NCBI GenBank assembly: GCA_964368965.1
Contig: CAYJDR010000003.1
Span: 1 to 64,000 of the forward strand
Reading direction: 5' to 3'
Length of the DNA stretch: 64,000 nucleotides
Origin: CAYJDR01 sp964368965
Lineage (GTDB): Bacteria; Chrysiogenota; Deferribacteres; Deferribacterales; Mucispirillaceae
Shown: in pieces, positions 7,004-15,087 of the stretch
Numbering within the stretch: position 1 is the first letter of the stretch
Layout: each line of letters begins with the position of its first letter
Program-made: the position numbers and the translations under genes
Notes under the pieces: model-generated
Told to the model about the DNA's origin: nothing
The model's input: the letters and a program-made list of their open reading frames with translations, nothing else
The model's database searches: none

Positions 7004-7882
7004 CTAATTCCCTTTAAGTATTGACACAATATTTGAGTGCCCAAACTGTGTTGCATGTGCAACTGCGTCATAGCCGTTGTTATCAACAATGGAGCTACTT
7101 GCACCAGCTTCAAGCAGTGCTTTAACGCTGTCTGCTCTGCCATATTCTGCCGCAAACATGAGTGCCGTGAACCCGTCATTGTTGCGGTCATCAAGTGTTG
7201 CACCGTTGTTTATAAGTGTGTTTAACACGCTTACATAGCCGTTCTGTGCAGAGTGCATGAGTGGCGTATTTTTATTGTTATCAGCGATGTTTAAGTCAGC
7301 GCCACGCTCTATCATTGTTTGTGCAATTTTATCGTGTCCGTTCATAGTTGCGATAGCGAGTGCTGTTTCGCCCTCTACATTCTGCTCGTTAATTTTTGCG
7401 CCGTTTTGTAGCAATGTGTTTATCACATCGTTGTTGCCATACCTAACAGCTTGCATAAGTGCGGTGTTATCCCAGCGATCTTTTGCATTGATATCGGCAC
7501 CTGCTTTAATAAGTTCAGACATCACCTCAAGGTTGCCTTGCTCAGTAGCATACATGAGTGGCGTTTTGCCTGTAACGTCAAATATGTTTAGCTCAGCACC
7601 TTCAGCTTCTGTAACCTTTTTTACATCAGCAATTTTGCCAGACTGGATAGCTTGCAGTGTTGGGTGGTCATTTGCTACGCTATCAGTATCAAACTTTGAT
7701 TTTACAGGTTCTGGTGCAGGTTCAGCAACCATAGATGCAAATTCTTTTTTAATGACTTCAGGAAGATATTTATCGACCTTTGCCCTAATGCCCATCGTGT
7801 CGTTTTTATACAAATAGTACGCAGTGCCACCTAGTGCACCTAAAAAAGTTAGTAATAGTATTAATACTTTAAGTTTTCCCAT
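7004..7882 (-). CDS. membrane-anchored ankyrin-repeat protein
   Basis: A 292-residue protein with a hydrophobic N-terminal segment (residues 5-25, LKVLILLLTFLGALGGTAYY), then a linker and about six ankyrin repeats from residue 75 to the end, with repeated motifs such as GKTPLMYATEQGN, DNTALMQAVRYGN and GFTALMFAAEYGR. The anchor would place the repeats in the periplasm. Ankyrin repeats bind other proteins; the partner is unknown. Its start lies inside the last 22 bases of ogt, and ilvA follows 8 bases after its stop, so it sits in the middle of a thiG-thiH-ogt-ank-ilvA transcript. Some periplasmic ankyrin proteins protect against oxidants, but nothing here shows that. Confidence 0.85.
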   Translation of the reverse strand: MGKLKVLILLLTFLGALGGTAYYLYKNDTMGIRAKVDKYLPEVIKKEFASMVAEPAPEPVKSKFDTDSVANDHPTLQAIQSGKIADVKKVTEAEGAELNIFDVTGKTPLMYATEQGNLEVMSELIKAGADINAKDRWDNTALMQAVRYGNNDVINTLLQNGAKINEQNVEGETALAIATMNGHDKIAQTMIERGADLNIADNNKNTPLMHSAQNGYVSVLNTLINNGATLDDRNNDGFTALMFAAEYGRADSVKALLEAGASSSIVDNNGYDAVAHATQFGHSNIVSILKGN

Positions 7883-8379
7883 ACGCCTTCAATCTTTAAT
7901 AAAATTTCTTTTATGCCTATACCTGCAGAAAATCTGCCTAGATAGTTTGCACCAACAACCCTATGGCATGGCACACCTATCAAAAATCTATTGTTGCGCA
8001 TCGCAGTGCCGACGGCTCGTGCTGCACGAGGGCTGCCAGCAAGTTCGGCTAACTCTGCATAAGTGATAACGCTACCACGTGGTACTTCCCTGAATAATGT
8101 CCTATACACTTTGCGATAAAAATCGCTAGCCCATGAAAAATCAAGGCATTCGATAGGGAACATTTCAACATCGTCTGCTCCAAACCGTGTGATGTAGTTA
8201 TGTAGCTGTTCAAATCGCATCTTGAACATGTTGCTATCTACCAATTTAACGCCGTCAAGCGTGTAGCCAACTAATATGCTTGTTACGAGTAGCGCTTCTT
8301 CGTTCCATGTAACGCAGATATCACCAAGCATATCGTGCTTTAAGATAGCTTGGTGTGTTGGTTCAAATTTCGACTTCAT
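7861..8379 (-). CDS. ogt: methylated-DNA--protein-cysteine methyltransferase
   Basis: A 172-residue suicide DNA-repair enzyme that takes methyl groups from O6-methylguanine. The methyl-accepting Cys138 lies in GVPCHRVVG; the upstream GSVITYAELAELAGSPRAAR is the DNA-binding helix-turn-helix with the arginine finger. I start at ATG 8379, which overlaps the stop of thiH as ATGA; a TTG at 8403 would add eight unlikely residues. It is probably translated by coupling from thiH and overlaps the ankyrin gene by 22 bases. Length is normal for Ogt. Confidence 0.9.
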   Translation of the reverse strand: MKSKFEPTHQAILKHDMLGDICVTWNEEALLVTSILVGYTLDGVKLVDSNMFKMRFEQLHNYITRFGADDVEMFPIECLDFSWASDFYRKVYRTLFREVPRGSVITYAELAELAGSPRAARAVGTAMRNNRFLIGVPCHRVVGANYLGRFSAGIGIKEILLKIEGVWENLKY

Positions 8380-9491
8380 TTGTATCTCATGCTTTCGTCC
8401 CAATCTTTGAAGATAGGGTCGTAGCCTGCTTTTTTTACAACTTCAGTAAACTCTGCGATGCTTCTTTCATCGTCAATTTTGAACTGGGTGGAATGTTCAT
8501 TTGGTTTAGAATATCCACCAGGTTCAGTTTTAGAGCCAGCACTCATGATAGTTGCGCCTAAGTGCATAAGTTTGTCACGTAGGTCGGCACTCTCACGCGT
8601 AGAAATGTTTATGCCACAGTCATTTAGGTATAATCTAAATGCAAATATGGCTTGGAGCAAATCTCCATCGCTCACTTCATAATCTACCTTGAACGCACCT
8701 GCTGATGAGCGGATACGTGGGAAAGAGGCAGAAACGTGCGACTCATAATACTTCTTAGAGAGGTGCTCAGCATGTAGGCACATGAAGAACACTTCTTGCC
8801 TAAAGTCTGTCAGCCCAAGTAACGCACCAAGCCCTATGTGTCTAAACCCTGCTTTTGCAACTCTGTCGGGGCAGTCCAAGCGGTATTCAAAGTCGCTTTT
8901 TGGACCAGCTGGATGAAATTTGTTATATTCGCTCGCAATGTAAGTTTCTTGAAACATGGTGTAGCCATCTGCACCAGCTTCTTTTAGCTTAACATATTCG
9001 TCTATTTCCAACGCCCTAACTTCGATAGACACAAGCGGAAAATGCTTTGCACAAATGCGTATCGCATCGGCCAGCATTTCATTGGTGTGTATTATATTAT
9101 TATCGCCACTTACAAGTATAACATTAGCAATACCTTGCGATGATAGGATATTTGCTTCAGCTTCAATCTCTTCGTTTGATATGCTAAGCCTGTCAATTTT
9201 TGTGCTTCTGTTAAAACCGCAATAAACACAAGCATTTACGCAATAGTTTGAAACGTAGAGTGGCGCATATAGTTTTATTGTTTTTCCAAAACGTCGCAGA
9301 GTGATCGCTCTTGCTTTTTCGCCCATAATTTGTAGATACTTTTTTGCAGCTGGGCTAAGTAGCGCCATTAAGTCGTTTTTGTCTAATTTTTCTTTCGATA
9401 GTGCTTTCTGAACATCGAGTTCTGTGCATGCGTATATTTGTTCTGTAAGTTTTGCTACATCATAGTTTTTTAGTATATCCGAAAATTGCAC
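8376..9491 (-). CDS. thiH: 2-iminoacetate synthase (radical SAM)
   Basis: A 371-residue enzyme that splits tyrosine to give 2-iminoacetate for the thiazole ring of thiamine, in complex with ThiG. The radical-SAM cluster cysteines are Cys84, Cys88 and Cys91 in NYCVNACVYCGFNR. It contains the ThiH-typical GLGALLGLTDFRQEVFF and SFPRIR. It starts with GTG at 9491, three bases after thiG stops, and its stop overlaps the ogt start. Using ThiH rather than the oxygen-dependent ThiO fits an anaerobic organism. Confidence 0.95.
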   Translation of the reverse strand: MQFSDILKNYDVAKLTEQIYACTELDVQKALSKEKLDKNDLMALLSPAAKKYLQIMGEKARAITLRRFGKTIKLYAPLYVSNYCVNACVYCGFNRSTKIDRLSISNEEIEAEANILSSQGIANVILVSGDNNIIHTNEMLADAIRICAKHFPLVSIEVRALEIDEYVKLKEAGADGYTMFQETYIASEYNKFHPAGPKSDFEYRLDCPDRVAKAGFRHIGLGALLGLTDFRQEVFFMCLHAEHLSKKYYESHVSASFPRIRSSAGAFKVDYEVSDGDLLQAIFAFRLYLNDCGINISTRESADLRDKLMHLGATIMSAGSKTEPGGYSKPNEHSTQFKIDDERSIAEFTEVVKKAGYDPIFKDWDESMRYK

Positions 9492-9494
9492 AGC

Positions 9495-10271
9495 TTATTC
9501 CAACCCTTTCAAGAAACCTGTTAATGGGCTAGATGCAACAGCAACATTGCTCGATGGCGCAAGGCCGGCCACCCTTGCAAGATGTGCGCCTTCAACAGCT
9601 AGTTTAAATGCTTTTGCCATCATGATAGGGTCGTTTGCAATAGCTATTGCCGTGTTTACAAGTACGGCGTCGGCGCCCATTTCGATAGCTTCTGCAGCAT
9701 GGCTAGGTGCACCTAAGCCAGCATCAACAACAACAGGCACGTTTGCTTGGTCTATGATGATGGCGATCGCATCCCTAGTTGTTAGCCCTTTGTTTGTGCC
9801 TATCGGTGCTGCAAGTGGCATGACAGTAACACAGCCAGCATTCTCAAGTTTTTTTGCAAGTAATGGGTCTGCGTTTATGTATGGCATGACGTTGAAGCCT
9901 AGGTCGACAAGTTGGCATGCTGCTTCGTATGTTTCGATAGGGCATGGCAGCAATGTGTATGGGTCTGGGGTGACTTCTAGCTTAACCCAGTTATTGTTAA
10001 GTGCTGCACGTGATATTTTTGCAAGTCTTACAGCTTCTGCTGCATTTTTCGCACCTGATGTGTTAGGTAGCAAAAGTGAACTTGCTGGCACGTGTGAAAG
10101 CACGTCGTCGCTAGCGTTGTTGACGTCGACACGCCTTAGTGCGACAGTCACAATTTCTGACTCACTGGCGATGATTGCGTCGGCCATAGTTTGCGATGAT
10201 GAAAACTTGCCTGTGCCTATCATTAATCTGCTTGAAAACTCTCTATTTGCAATGCGTAATAAGTTGCTCAT
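9495..10271 (-). CDS. thiG: thiazole synthase
   Basis: A 258-residue TIM-barrel enzyme that forms the thiazole phosphate of thiamine from deoxyxylulose phosphate, 2-iminoacetate and ThiS thiocarboxylate. Lys97 in NNWVKLEV is the Schiff-base lysine. The phosphate-binding glycines near [26 protein letters not shown] sequence (residues 185-206) are present. The ribosome binding site AGAGGGG lies just upstream of ATG 10271. It heads a minus-strand unit thiG-thiH-ogt-ank-ilvA; thiS and thiF lie on the far side of an inverted gene. No TPP riboswitch is visible in its leader. Confidence 0.95.
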   Translation of the reverse strand: MSNLLRIANREFSSRLMIGTGKFSSSQTMADAIIASESEIVTVALRRVDVNNASDDVLSHVPASSLLLPNTSGAKNAAEAVRLAKISRAALNNNWVKLEVTPDPYTLLPCPIETYEAACQLVDLGFNVMPYINADPLLAKKLENAGCVTVMPLAAPIGTNKGLTTRDAIAIIIDQANVPVVVDAGLGAPSHAAEAIEMGADAVLVNTAIAIANDPIMMAKAFKLAVEGAHLARVAGLAPSSNVAVASSPLTGFLKGLE

Positions 10272-10306
10272 AACCCCTCTTATAATTAAAAATAAGTATT
10301 CACGCT

Positions 10307-10335
10307 ATTGTAATATGTCGGAGCAAAAAAGTCTA
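10307..10335 (-). promoter_or_regulatory. possible sigma-70 promoter of thiG
   Basis: On the minus strand TAGACT (10335-10330), a 17-base spacer and TACAAT (10312-10307). The -10 box is good and the -35 moderate. The leader would be about 30 bases, too short for a riboswitch. Confidence 0.4.
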
Positions 10336-10407
10336 TCTTTTTATCTTGTGTTGTTAGTAATTTATTGTTAATATAGGGCATGTCAGATATACAGTGAGGA
10401 ATGTGTT

Positions 10408-11628
10408 ATGTCAGTTAGTATGCCAGCCGTTGAAGCGGCTACAAGATTAAAGCGTTTTTGTGGCATTATGGATATAGATTTTGAGTCGTGGCGACATGCA
10501 TTTATCTTTGACCCTACAATGGTTTACTACTTCACAGGCACTAGGCAAGATGGCATACTGTATGTACCTGCCCAAGACTTGCCAATCCTGTTTGTGATGC
10601 GTGACTATGGCAGGGCGATGGGTGAGGCACGCTTTGTTGAGGTTGTTGAGATAAATTCACTGCATGATATTTCCTCAAAAATACACATCAATCCTCACAC
10701 GATAGTGCATGTTGATAAAGAGGGTGTTTCGGCCTCGTTCCTTGACAGGTTTAAGGACATTATGGAGCTGCAAAACATTGTCGCATGTGATAAACAGTTG
10801 CAACGCTCAAGGCAGTATAAAAGCTTGTATGAGCAAAACATAATGCTGAATGCTGGCGAAATTGTTTCAAACGTATTAGATAATTTTGTCCCAAGTATTT
10901 TAGAGGCAGACATGAGCGAATATGATCTCTCGATAGCAATACATAAAGAACTTATAAGCCTAGGGCACGAAGGCGTTCTAAGGTGCCATGACCTTCGTGC
11001 AGAGTTGTCGCCATGCTATGTGTCATTTGGCACAAACTCGGCAGTCAGAGGTGGCAATAATGTCACATTTGGCTGTGTTGGTGTATCTTCTGCTGTGCCA
11101 CATTATGGAAGTAAATCTAGAAAACTGCGTGAAAATGAAGTTGTGACGGTCGATGCGATATGTAACATTTCAGGCTATCATGTGAGGGCATCAAGGGTCT
11201 ACTCTGTGGGCGATTTATCTAACTATATCAAGATGCAATACACGCATTGCAGTAATATTATAAAACGTGCAGCGAGCTTGATGACGCCAGGTGTGCCACT
11301 TGCAGGTATTTATAATGCGATAATGCGCGAGCTTCATCCTGAACTCGAGGGTAGTTTTATGGGGCGAGGTGAGAAAACGCCGAACTTTATTGGGCATGCA
11401 ATAGGTATTTACGCTGATGATAACCCAAAAGTAGGGCTATCTTCATCAGATGTAGTTATGGAGAACGGGGCATACGTGATAGAGCCACGAGTGTTTATTG
11501 AAAAAGTTGGTTTGATAGGCGTGGCAAATACTTACCAAATAAAACAAAACGGAGCGCATTCTATAACAGGTAGCGCTGATGACGTTATAATTGTTCATAG
11601 AGAAAGAGAGATTGTTGAAGGTGTGTAG
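10408..11628 (+). CDS. M24 family peptidase-like protein, probable pseudoenzyme
   Basis: A 406-residue protein with the creatinase-like N-terminal domain (1-150) and pita-bread M24 domain (about 160-400) of Xaa-Pro aminopeptidases. The family uses two Asp, one His and two Glu to hold two metal ions. Here the first Asp (VTVDAICN), the His (FIGHAIGIY) and one Glu (YVIEPRVF) are visible. However, the second Asp position reads Arg in GYHVRASRVY, and the last Glu is missing in GVANTYQIKQNG. Hydrolytic activity is therefore doubtful. ATG 10408 has GAGGA 7 bases upstream. The gene is inverted between the thiG and thiS halves of the thiamine cluster. Confidence 0.8.
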   Translation: MSVSMPAVEAATRLKRFCGIMDIDFESWRHAFIFDPTMVYYFTGTRQDGILYVPAQDLPILFVMRDYGRAMGEARFVEVVEINSLHDISSKIHINPHTIVHVDKEGVSASFLDRFKDIMELQNIVACDKQLQRSRQYKSLYEQNIMLNAGEIVSNVLDNFVPSILEADMSEYDLSIAIHKELISLGHEGVLRCHDLRAELSPCYVSFGTNSAVRGGNNVTFGCVGVSSAVPHYGSKSRKLRENEVVTVDAICNISGYHVRASRVYSVGDLSNYIKMQYTHCSNIIKRAASLMTPGVPLAGIYNAIMRELHPELEGSFMGRGEKTPNFIGHAIGIYADDNPKVGLSSSDVVMENGAYVIEPRVFIEKVGLIGVANTYQIKQNGAHSITGSADDVIIVHREREIVEGV

Positions 11629-11633
11629 TTAGA

Positions 11634-11661
11634 TAGGTGGCCATACCTTAGCCGCCACCTA
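11634..11661. other. hairpin between convergent M24 and thiS genes
   Basis: TAGGTGGC (11634-11641) pairs perfectly with GCCACCTA (11654-11661). The right arm lies inside the thiS codons for the C-terminal glycines. There is no T tract on either strand, so it may act as an mRNA 3'-end stabiliser or a weak terminator. Confidence 0.4.
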
Positions 11662-11851
11662 CAAACTTAATGATTTCAACACTAGATTTGTCGCAAACGC
11701 TTGTTTTTGCAAAGTCTTCTTTTAGCACAATTTCGCCGTCAAGTTCGATAATGATATTCGTGTTGTTGATATCTAATTGTGCGAGCAGTTGCTCAAGTGT
11801 GCAAAGCTCTTTTATTTCAGTATTTTTTCCATTTACACATATGTTGTACAT
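11648..11851 (-). CDS. thiS: sulfur carrier protein ThiS
   Basis: A 67-residue ubiquitin-like protein that carries sulfur as a C-terminal thiocarboxylate to ThiG. It ends in KFVGGG, giving the required Gly-Gly terminus; ThiS normally has 65-70 residues. GGAGA lies upstream of ATG 11851. It follows thiF with a gap of two bases, so the partner enzyme and its carrier are translated together. Confidence 0.93.
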   Translation of the reverse strand: MYNICVNGKNTEIKELCTLEQLLAQLDINNTNIIIELDGEIVLKEDFAKTSVCDKSSVEIIKFVGGG

Positions 11852-11853
11852 GT

Positions 11854-12648
11854 CTATATATCTCCGATGATTTTTCTGATTGCAATATTTGCTTGTATGT
11901 TTGCTGCAACTGATACCCTTGTTGCCATGAGCCCAAGCCCTTGTTGTGCTTCTGACTCAAAGTCGCCCACAATTATGCATTTATCTTTTATGCGCTTCGT
12001 TGTGAAAAGCTCTGTATCAAACACGCCAGCAACACCTGATGCGCCGATTATGAAAGTGTTGTTTATTTTCAACGCTTCAGTAATCAGTGTGTATTTTATA
12101 TTGGCATTATCAAGCGCTTCGATGATGATATCATACCCTTCAAACAGTTGTTGTATATTATCTTTTTCAATTAATACGCATTCGTCTATAACCTTTGTGA
12201 TAGTGGTGACAGCTTCGATATTTGCTCTTGTTGCTGTTGTTTTAAGTTCACCAATTTGTGCGATTGTGTAGTTTTGTCTATTTAGGTTAGATGGTTCAAC
12301 CACGTCATAATCGACAATTTTTAATGTGCCAATGCCCATGCGTGCAAGCGACATGGCGATGTTCGAGCCAAGCCCGCCAAGCCCAGCGATTGCTACTTTT
12401 GCTTGCTTAATTTTCTCGTGGATCTGTGGTGTATGCCTTGCAATAAGCATGTATTCTAGCTCTTCATTTGAAGGTAGTGCGCCCTTCTGGATTAACGTAA
12501 TAGCGTCATTTTCGTGTATTTCAACATCTTGCCTTACTTGAAATCCGTTAATGATGATGACATCAGCTTTGGGTTTGTGTTCATCACGTAGTGCGAATAC
12601 TGTTTGTGCATTAGTCGAGATTATTTTCTCGTTTAATTTTATGTTCAT
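11854..12648 (-). CDS. thiF: ThiS adenylyltransferase with N-terminal ThiS-like domain
   Basis: A 264-residue E1-like enzyme that adenylates the ThiS C-terminus. The nucleotide-binding loop is AGLGGLGSNIA (around residue 88) and the family motif DYDVVEPSNLNRQNY follows. Residues 1-65 form an extra ubiquitin-like domain without a terminal Gly-Gly, as in the thiF family 2 of anaerobes. There is no CxxC zinc site as in E. coli ThiF. It heads the thiF-thiS pair; no clear Shine-Dalgarno is seen before ATG 12648. Confidence 0.92.
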   Translation of the reverse strand: MNIKLNEKIISTNAQTVFALRDEHKPKADVIIINGFQVRQDVEIHENDAITLIQKGALPSNEELEYMLIARHTPQIHEKIKQAKVAIAGLGGLGSNIAMSLARMGIGTLKIVDYDVVEPSNLNRQNYTIAQIGELKTTATRANIEAVTTITKVIDECVLIEKDNIQQLFEGYDIIIEALDNANIKYTLITEALKINNTFIIGASGVAGVFDTELFTTKRIKDKCIIVGDFESEAQQGLGLMATRVSVAANIQANIAIRKIIGDI

Positions 12649-12899
12649 TTAGCTATGTTATACGATGTGTTTGTAAATGTCAAATTGAGTTGATGATAAA
12701 TCGAAAATGTTTGATAAATTGTGCAAAAAGTGCGTTAAGTTGTTGTTAAATATATACGCTTTGTTGTTAAATGTTCACATAGTATGGCTTGAAACAACGT
12801 AAATACGTTAAAATAAGTTGGCATGAAAATTGCATGTAATATTGTGATTTAGTTAGTTAAATAGCTACAGTCAAATTTTTGACATGGAGCATTAAATAT
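12649..12899 (+). promoter_or_regulatory. divergent thiF/lpxC intergenic region
   Basis: About 250 bases between divergent genes. The only strong signal is the sigma-54 element before lpxC at 12819-12834. The TTTGTTGTTAAAT-type sequence near 12730-12770 includes two copies of TTGTTGTTAAAT about 25 bases apart, of unknown meaning. There is no tRNA and no recognisable riboswitch. Confidence 0.4.
12819..12834 (+). promoter_or_regulatory. sigma-54 type promoter upstream of lpxC
   Basis: TTGGCATG-AAAA-TTGCA: GG at 12820-12821 and GC at 12832-12833, exactly 10 bases apart, with flanking bases matching the consensus TGGCAC-N5-TTGC at all but one of the conserved positions. Transcription would start near 12845, about 55 bases before the lpxC start. 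Confidence 0.55.
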
Positions 12900-13835
12900 A
12901 TGCAAAGAACAGTTAAACGTTCATTTAAAATAGAGGGAATCGGGCTACACAGTGGCGATCAATTCACGGTAGATGTTATGCCAGCGCCAGTTGATACAGG
13001 TGTCCGTTTTCGCCGTACAGATGTTAGATTATGCGATTATACTCGCATTACACCATACAATGTTTCTTCAACTCAGCTTGCCACAACGATAGATTGTGAC
13101 GGGTTACCTATATCTACAATCGAACACCTCATGGCGGGTTTATATGGCATGGGCATTGATAACGCGTTCGTTGATGTATCTGGTCCAGAAGTGCCTATAC
13201 TTGATGGAAGTGCGTTGCCAGTAGTGCAAATGATTAAAACAGCAGGTATTGTTCAGCAAGAGAAAAAGCGCCAAGTTTTGCGCATCACTCGCCCTGTATC
13301 AGTTAGCCTTGATGGCAAAACTGTTGATGCTAAACCATCTAATGACTTTATAATCACTTTCGAGCTTGACTACAGCCACCCAGCTGTTGGGCAACAAGTG
13401 TTTACGTATAAACACGACTATGAAACATATGAAGATGAAATTGCACTTGCAAGAACATTCGGCTTCAGCCGTGAAGTTGATGCGCTGCGTGCGATGGGGC
13501 TTGCGAGGGGCGGTTCGCTAGATAACGCTATTGTTATAGGCGATGAAACAGGCGTTATGAACCCTGAAGGACTTAGAAGAGGCGATGAGTTTGTTCGCCA
13601 TAAAATTTTAGATATGTATGGTGACTTATCGCTAATCGGCTATAGGATTATTGGTGATATCACTGCGGTAAGATCTGGCCACCACATAAACAATGTGTTT
13701 GCAAGGGCGTTACTTGAGGCTACAAATAGTTATGAAATTGTTGAAGAGCCTGACAAGGTAGCGAGCAACAGCGTGGGAAAGCGCAAGTCTAGCAAATCAA
13801 AACCACTTTACAATTTACAGCCTGTTACGGCTTAA
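12900..13835 (+). CDS. lpxC: UDP-3-O-acyl-N-acetylglucosamine deacetylase
   Basis: A 311-residue zinc enzyme for the committed step of lipid A synthesis. The zinc ligands and catalytic residues are seen in STIEHLMAGLYGMGIDN (His), HKILDMYGDL (His and Asp) and RSGHHINN (catalytic His). ATG 12900 was chosen because GGAG lies 10 bases upstream; an upstream TTG at 12879 lacks support. The last 25 or so residues after the LpxC fold are a Lys/Ser-rich tail. It stands alone, with a terminator straight after it and a sigma-54-like promoter before it. Its presence shows that the cell makes lipopolysaccharide. Confidence 0.95.
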   Translation: MQRTVKRSFKIEGIGLHSGDQFTVDVMPAPVDTGVRFRRTDVRLCDYTRITPYNVSSTQLATTIDCDGLPISTIEHLMAGLYGMGIDNAFVDVSGPEVPILDGSALPVVQMIKTAGIVQQEKKRQVLRITRPVSVSLDGKTVDAKPSNDFIITFELDYSHPAVGQQVFTYKHDYETYEDEIALARTFGFSREVDALRAMGLARGGSLDNAIVIGDETGVMNPEGLRRGDEFVRHKILDMYGDLSLIGYRIIGDITAVRSGHHINNVFARALLEATNSYEIVEEPDKVASNSVGKRKSSKSKPLYNLQPVTA

Positions 13836-13841
13836 TATTTC

Positions 13842-13867
13842 AGGGGGATTTATCCCCCTTTTGTTTT
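13842..13867 (+). terminator. intrinsic terminator of lpxC
   Basis: AGGGGGA (13842-13848), loop TTTA, TCCCCCT (13853-13859), followed by a T-rich tail. It isolates lpxC from the next gene. Confidence 0.85.
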
Positions 13868-14032
13868 ATCATTCTAAACCAATCAACTTAAAACTACAGA
13901 AAAACATCTAAAACATCAATTTTCTTGAAAAACTGCTTTTATTATTGTTCAAATTATTGTATTCTAAAGGATTGATATGATGCACTAAGTGTGTCAGCAT
14001 GTAATAATTTAAAAATATTAATAGGCGGTTCT

Positions 14033-15052
14033 GTGGCTAGAATTACTTTTGAAGAAGCAGTTGAGCTTTATAACAACGCAGATATTTTAGAACTTGGACG
14101 CATGGCAGATGCAATCAGGCGTGAAAAACACCCTGATAATGTCGTTTCGTTCGTACTTGATAGAAATATTAACTACACAAACATATGCACATGTAAGTGC
14201 AAGTTTTGTGCATTCTATAAAAACAAAGGCGACGCTGGCGAGTATGTCATCACTAAAGACGAGCTAGCTGAAAAGCTTGAAGAAACTATCGCACTCGGCG
14301 GCACTCAAGTATTGTTGCAAGGTGGCTTGCACCCTGATTACGATATCGAGTTCTACGAAGATATGTTGAAGTTCATGAAAAGCTACAATGTATGGTTGCA
14401 TGCATTTTCAGCGCCTGAGATACACCACATCGCTAAGATGAGCAACTTAAGCATACGCGAAACTATCATACGTTTGCAAGCTGCTGGGCTTGACTCTATC
14501 CCTGGTGGCGGTGCAGAAATTCTTGATGATAAAGCGCGTAAAAATGTTAGCCCAAATAAGATTACATCTGCTGAGTGGCTAGGTGTTATGGAGTGTGCGC
14601 ACGAGCTGGGCATGCGTTCGACTGCTACAATGATGTTCAGGAAAGAAGACCCAGCAGAAATGATTGTTGGCCACTTCGATAAAATAAGACAGTTGCAAGA
14701 TAAAACAGGTGGTTTTACAGCTTTTATTTCATGGCCGTTCCAATCAGGTAACAGTGAGATAAATGATGATGAAGTCACTGCGCTTGAATACTTGCGTGTG
14801 CTAGCGCTTGGCAGAATATACCTTGATAACATTGATAACATACAAGTATCATGGGTTACGCAAGGTGACAAAGTTGCGCAAACTGGCCTATACTTTGGTG
14901 GCAACGATTTCGGAAGTTTGATGATTGAAGAAAACGTTGTTGCGGCAGCTGGTGCGTGGTTTAGGTTGAAGACAGATGAGATAAAGCACATTATTTCTGC
15001 TGCTGGGTTCACCCCAAAAGTTAGGAATATGCATTACGATATTATAGGTTAA
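14033..15052 (+). CDS. mqnC: cyclic dehypoxanthinyl futalosine synthase (radical SAM)
   Basis: A 339-residue radical-SAM enzyme that makes the spiro compound of the futalosine route to menaquinone. The cluster cysteines are in TCKCKFCAFY. The family strings QGGLHPDYDIEFYEDM, PGGGAEILDDKAR and GGNDFGSLMIEENVVAAAG separate it from MqnE and from CofG/H. I chose GTG 14033, which gives VARITFEEAVEL as in relatives and has AGGCGG just upstream; a GTG at 13991 would add 14 residues. It begins the long plus-strand run, and no other mqn gene is in the window. Confidence 0.88.
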   Translation: MARITFEEAVELYNNADILELGRMADAIRREKHPDNVVSFVLDRNINYTNICTCKCKFCAFYKNKGDAGEYVITKDELAEKLEETIALGGTQVLLQGGLHPDYDIEFYEDMLKFMKSYNVWLHAFSAPEIHHIAKMSNLSIRETIIRLQAAGLDSIPGGGAEILDDKARKNVSPNKITSAEWLGVMECAHELGMRSTATMMFRKEDPAEMIVGHFDKIRQLQDKTGGFTAFISWPFQSGNSEINDDEVTALEYLRVLALGRIYLDNIDNIQVSWVTQGDKVAQTGLYFGGNDFGSLMIEENVVAAAGAWFRLKTDEIKHIISAAGFTPKVRNMHYDIIG

Positions 15053-15087
15053 CCCACCTTATAGAAAGCTTTTGTAGGAGCGGTTTT

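Noticed and set aside
9547..10371. Long plus-strand frame opposite thiG (274 codons)
   Set aside because: It mirrors the codon pattern of thiG, shows no domain, and lacks a ribosome binding site.
12649..12878. TPP riboswitch upstream of thiF
   Set aside because: The conserved core (CTGAGA and the CTGAT-type element) is not seen in either orientation.
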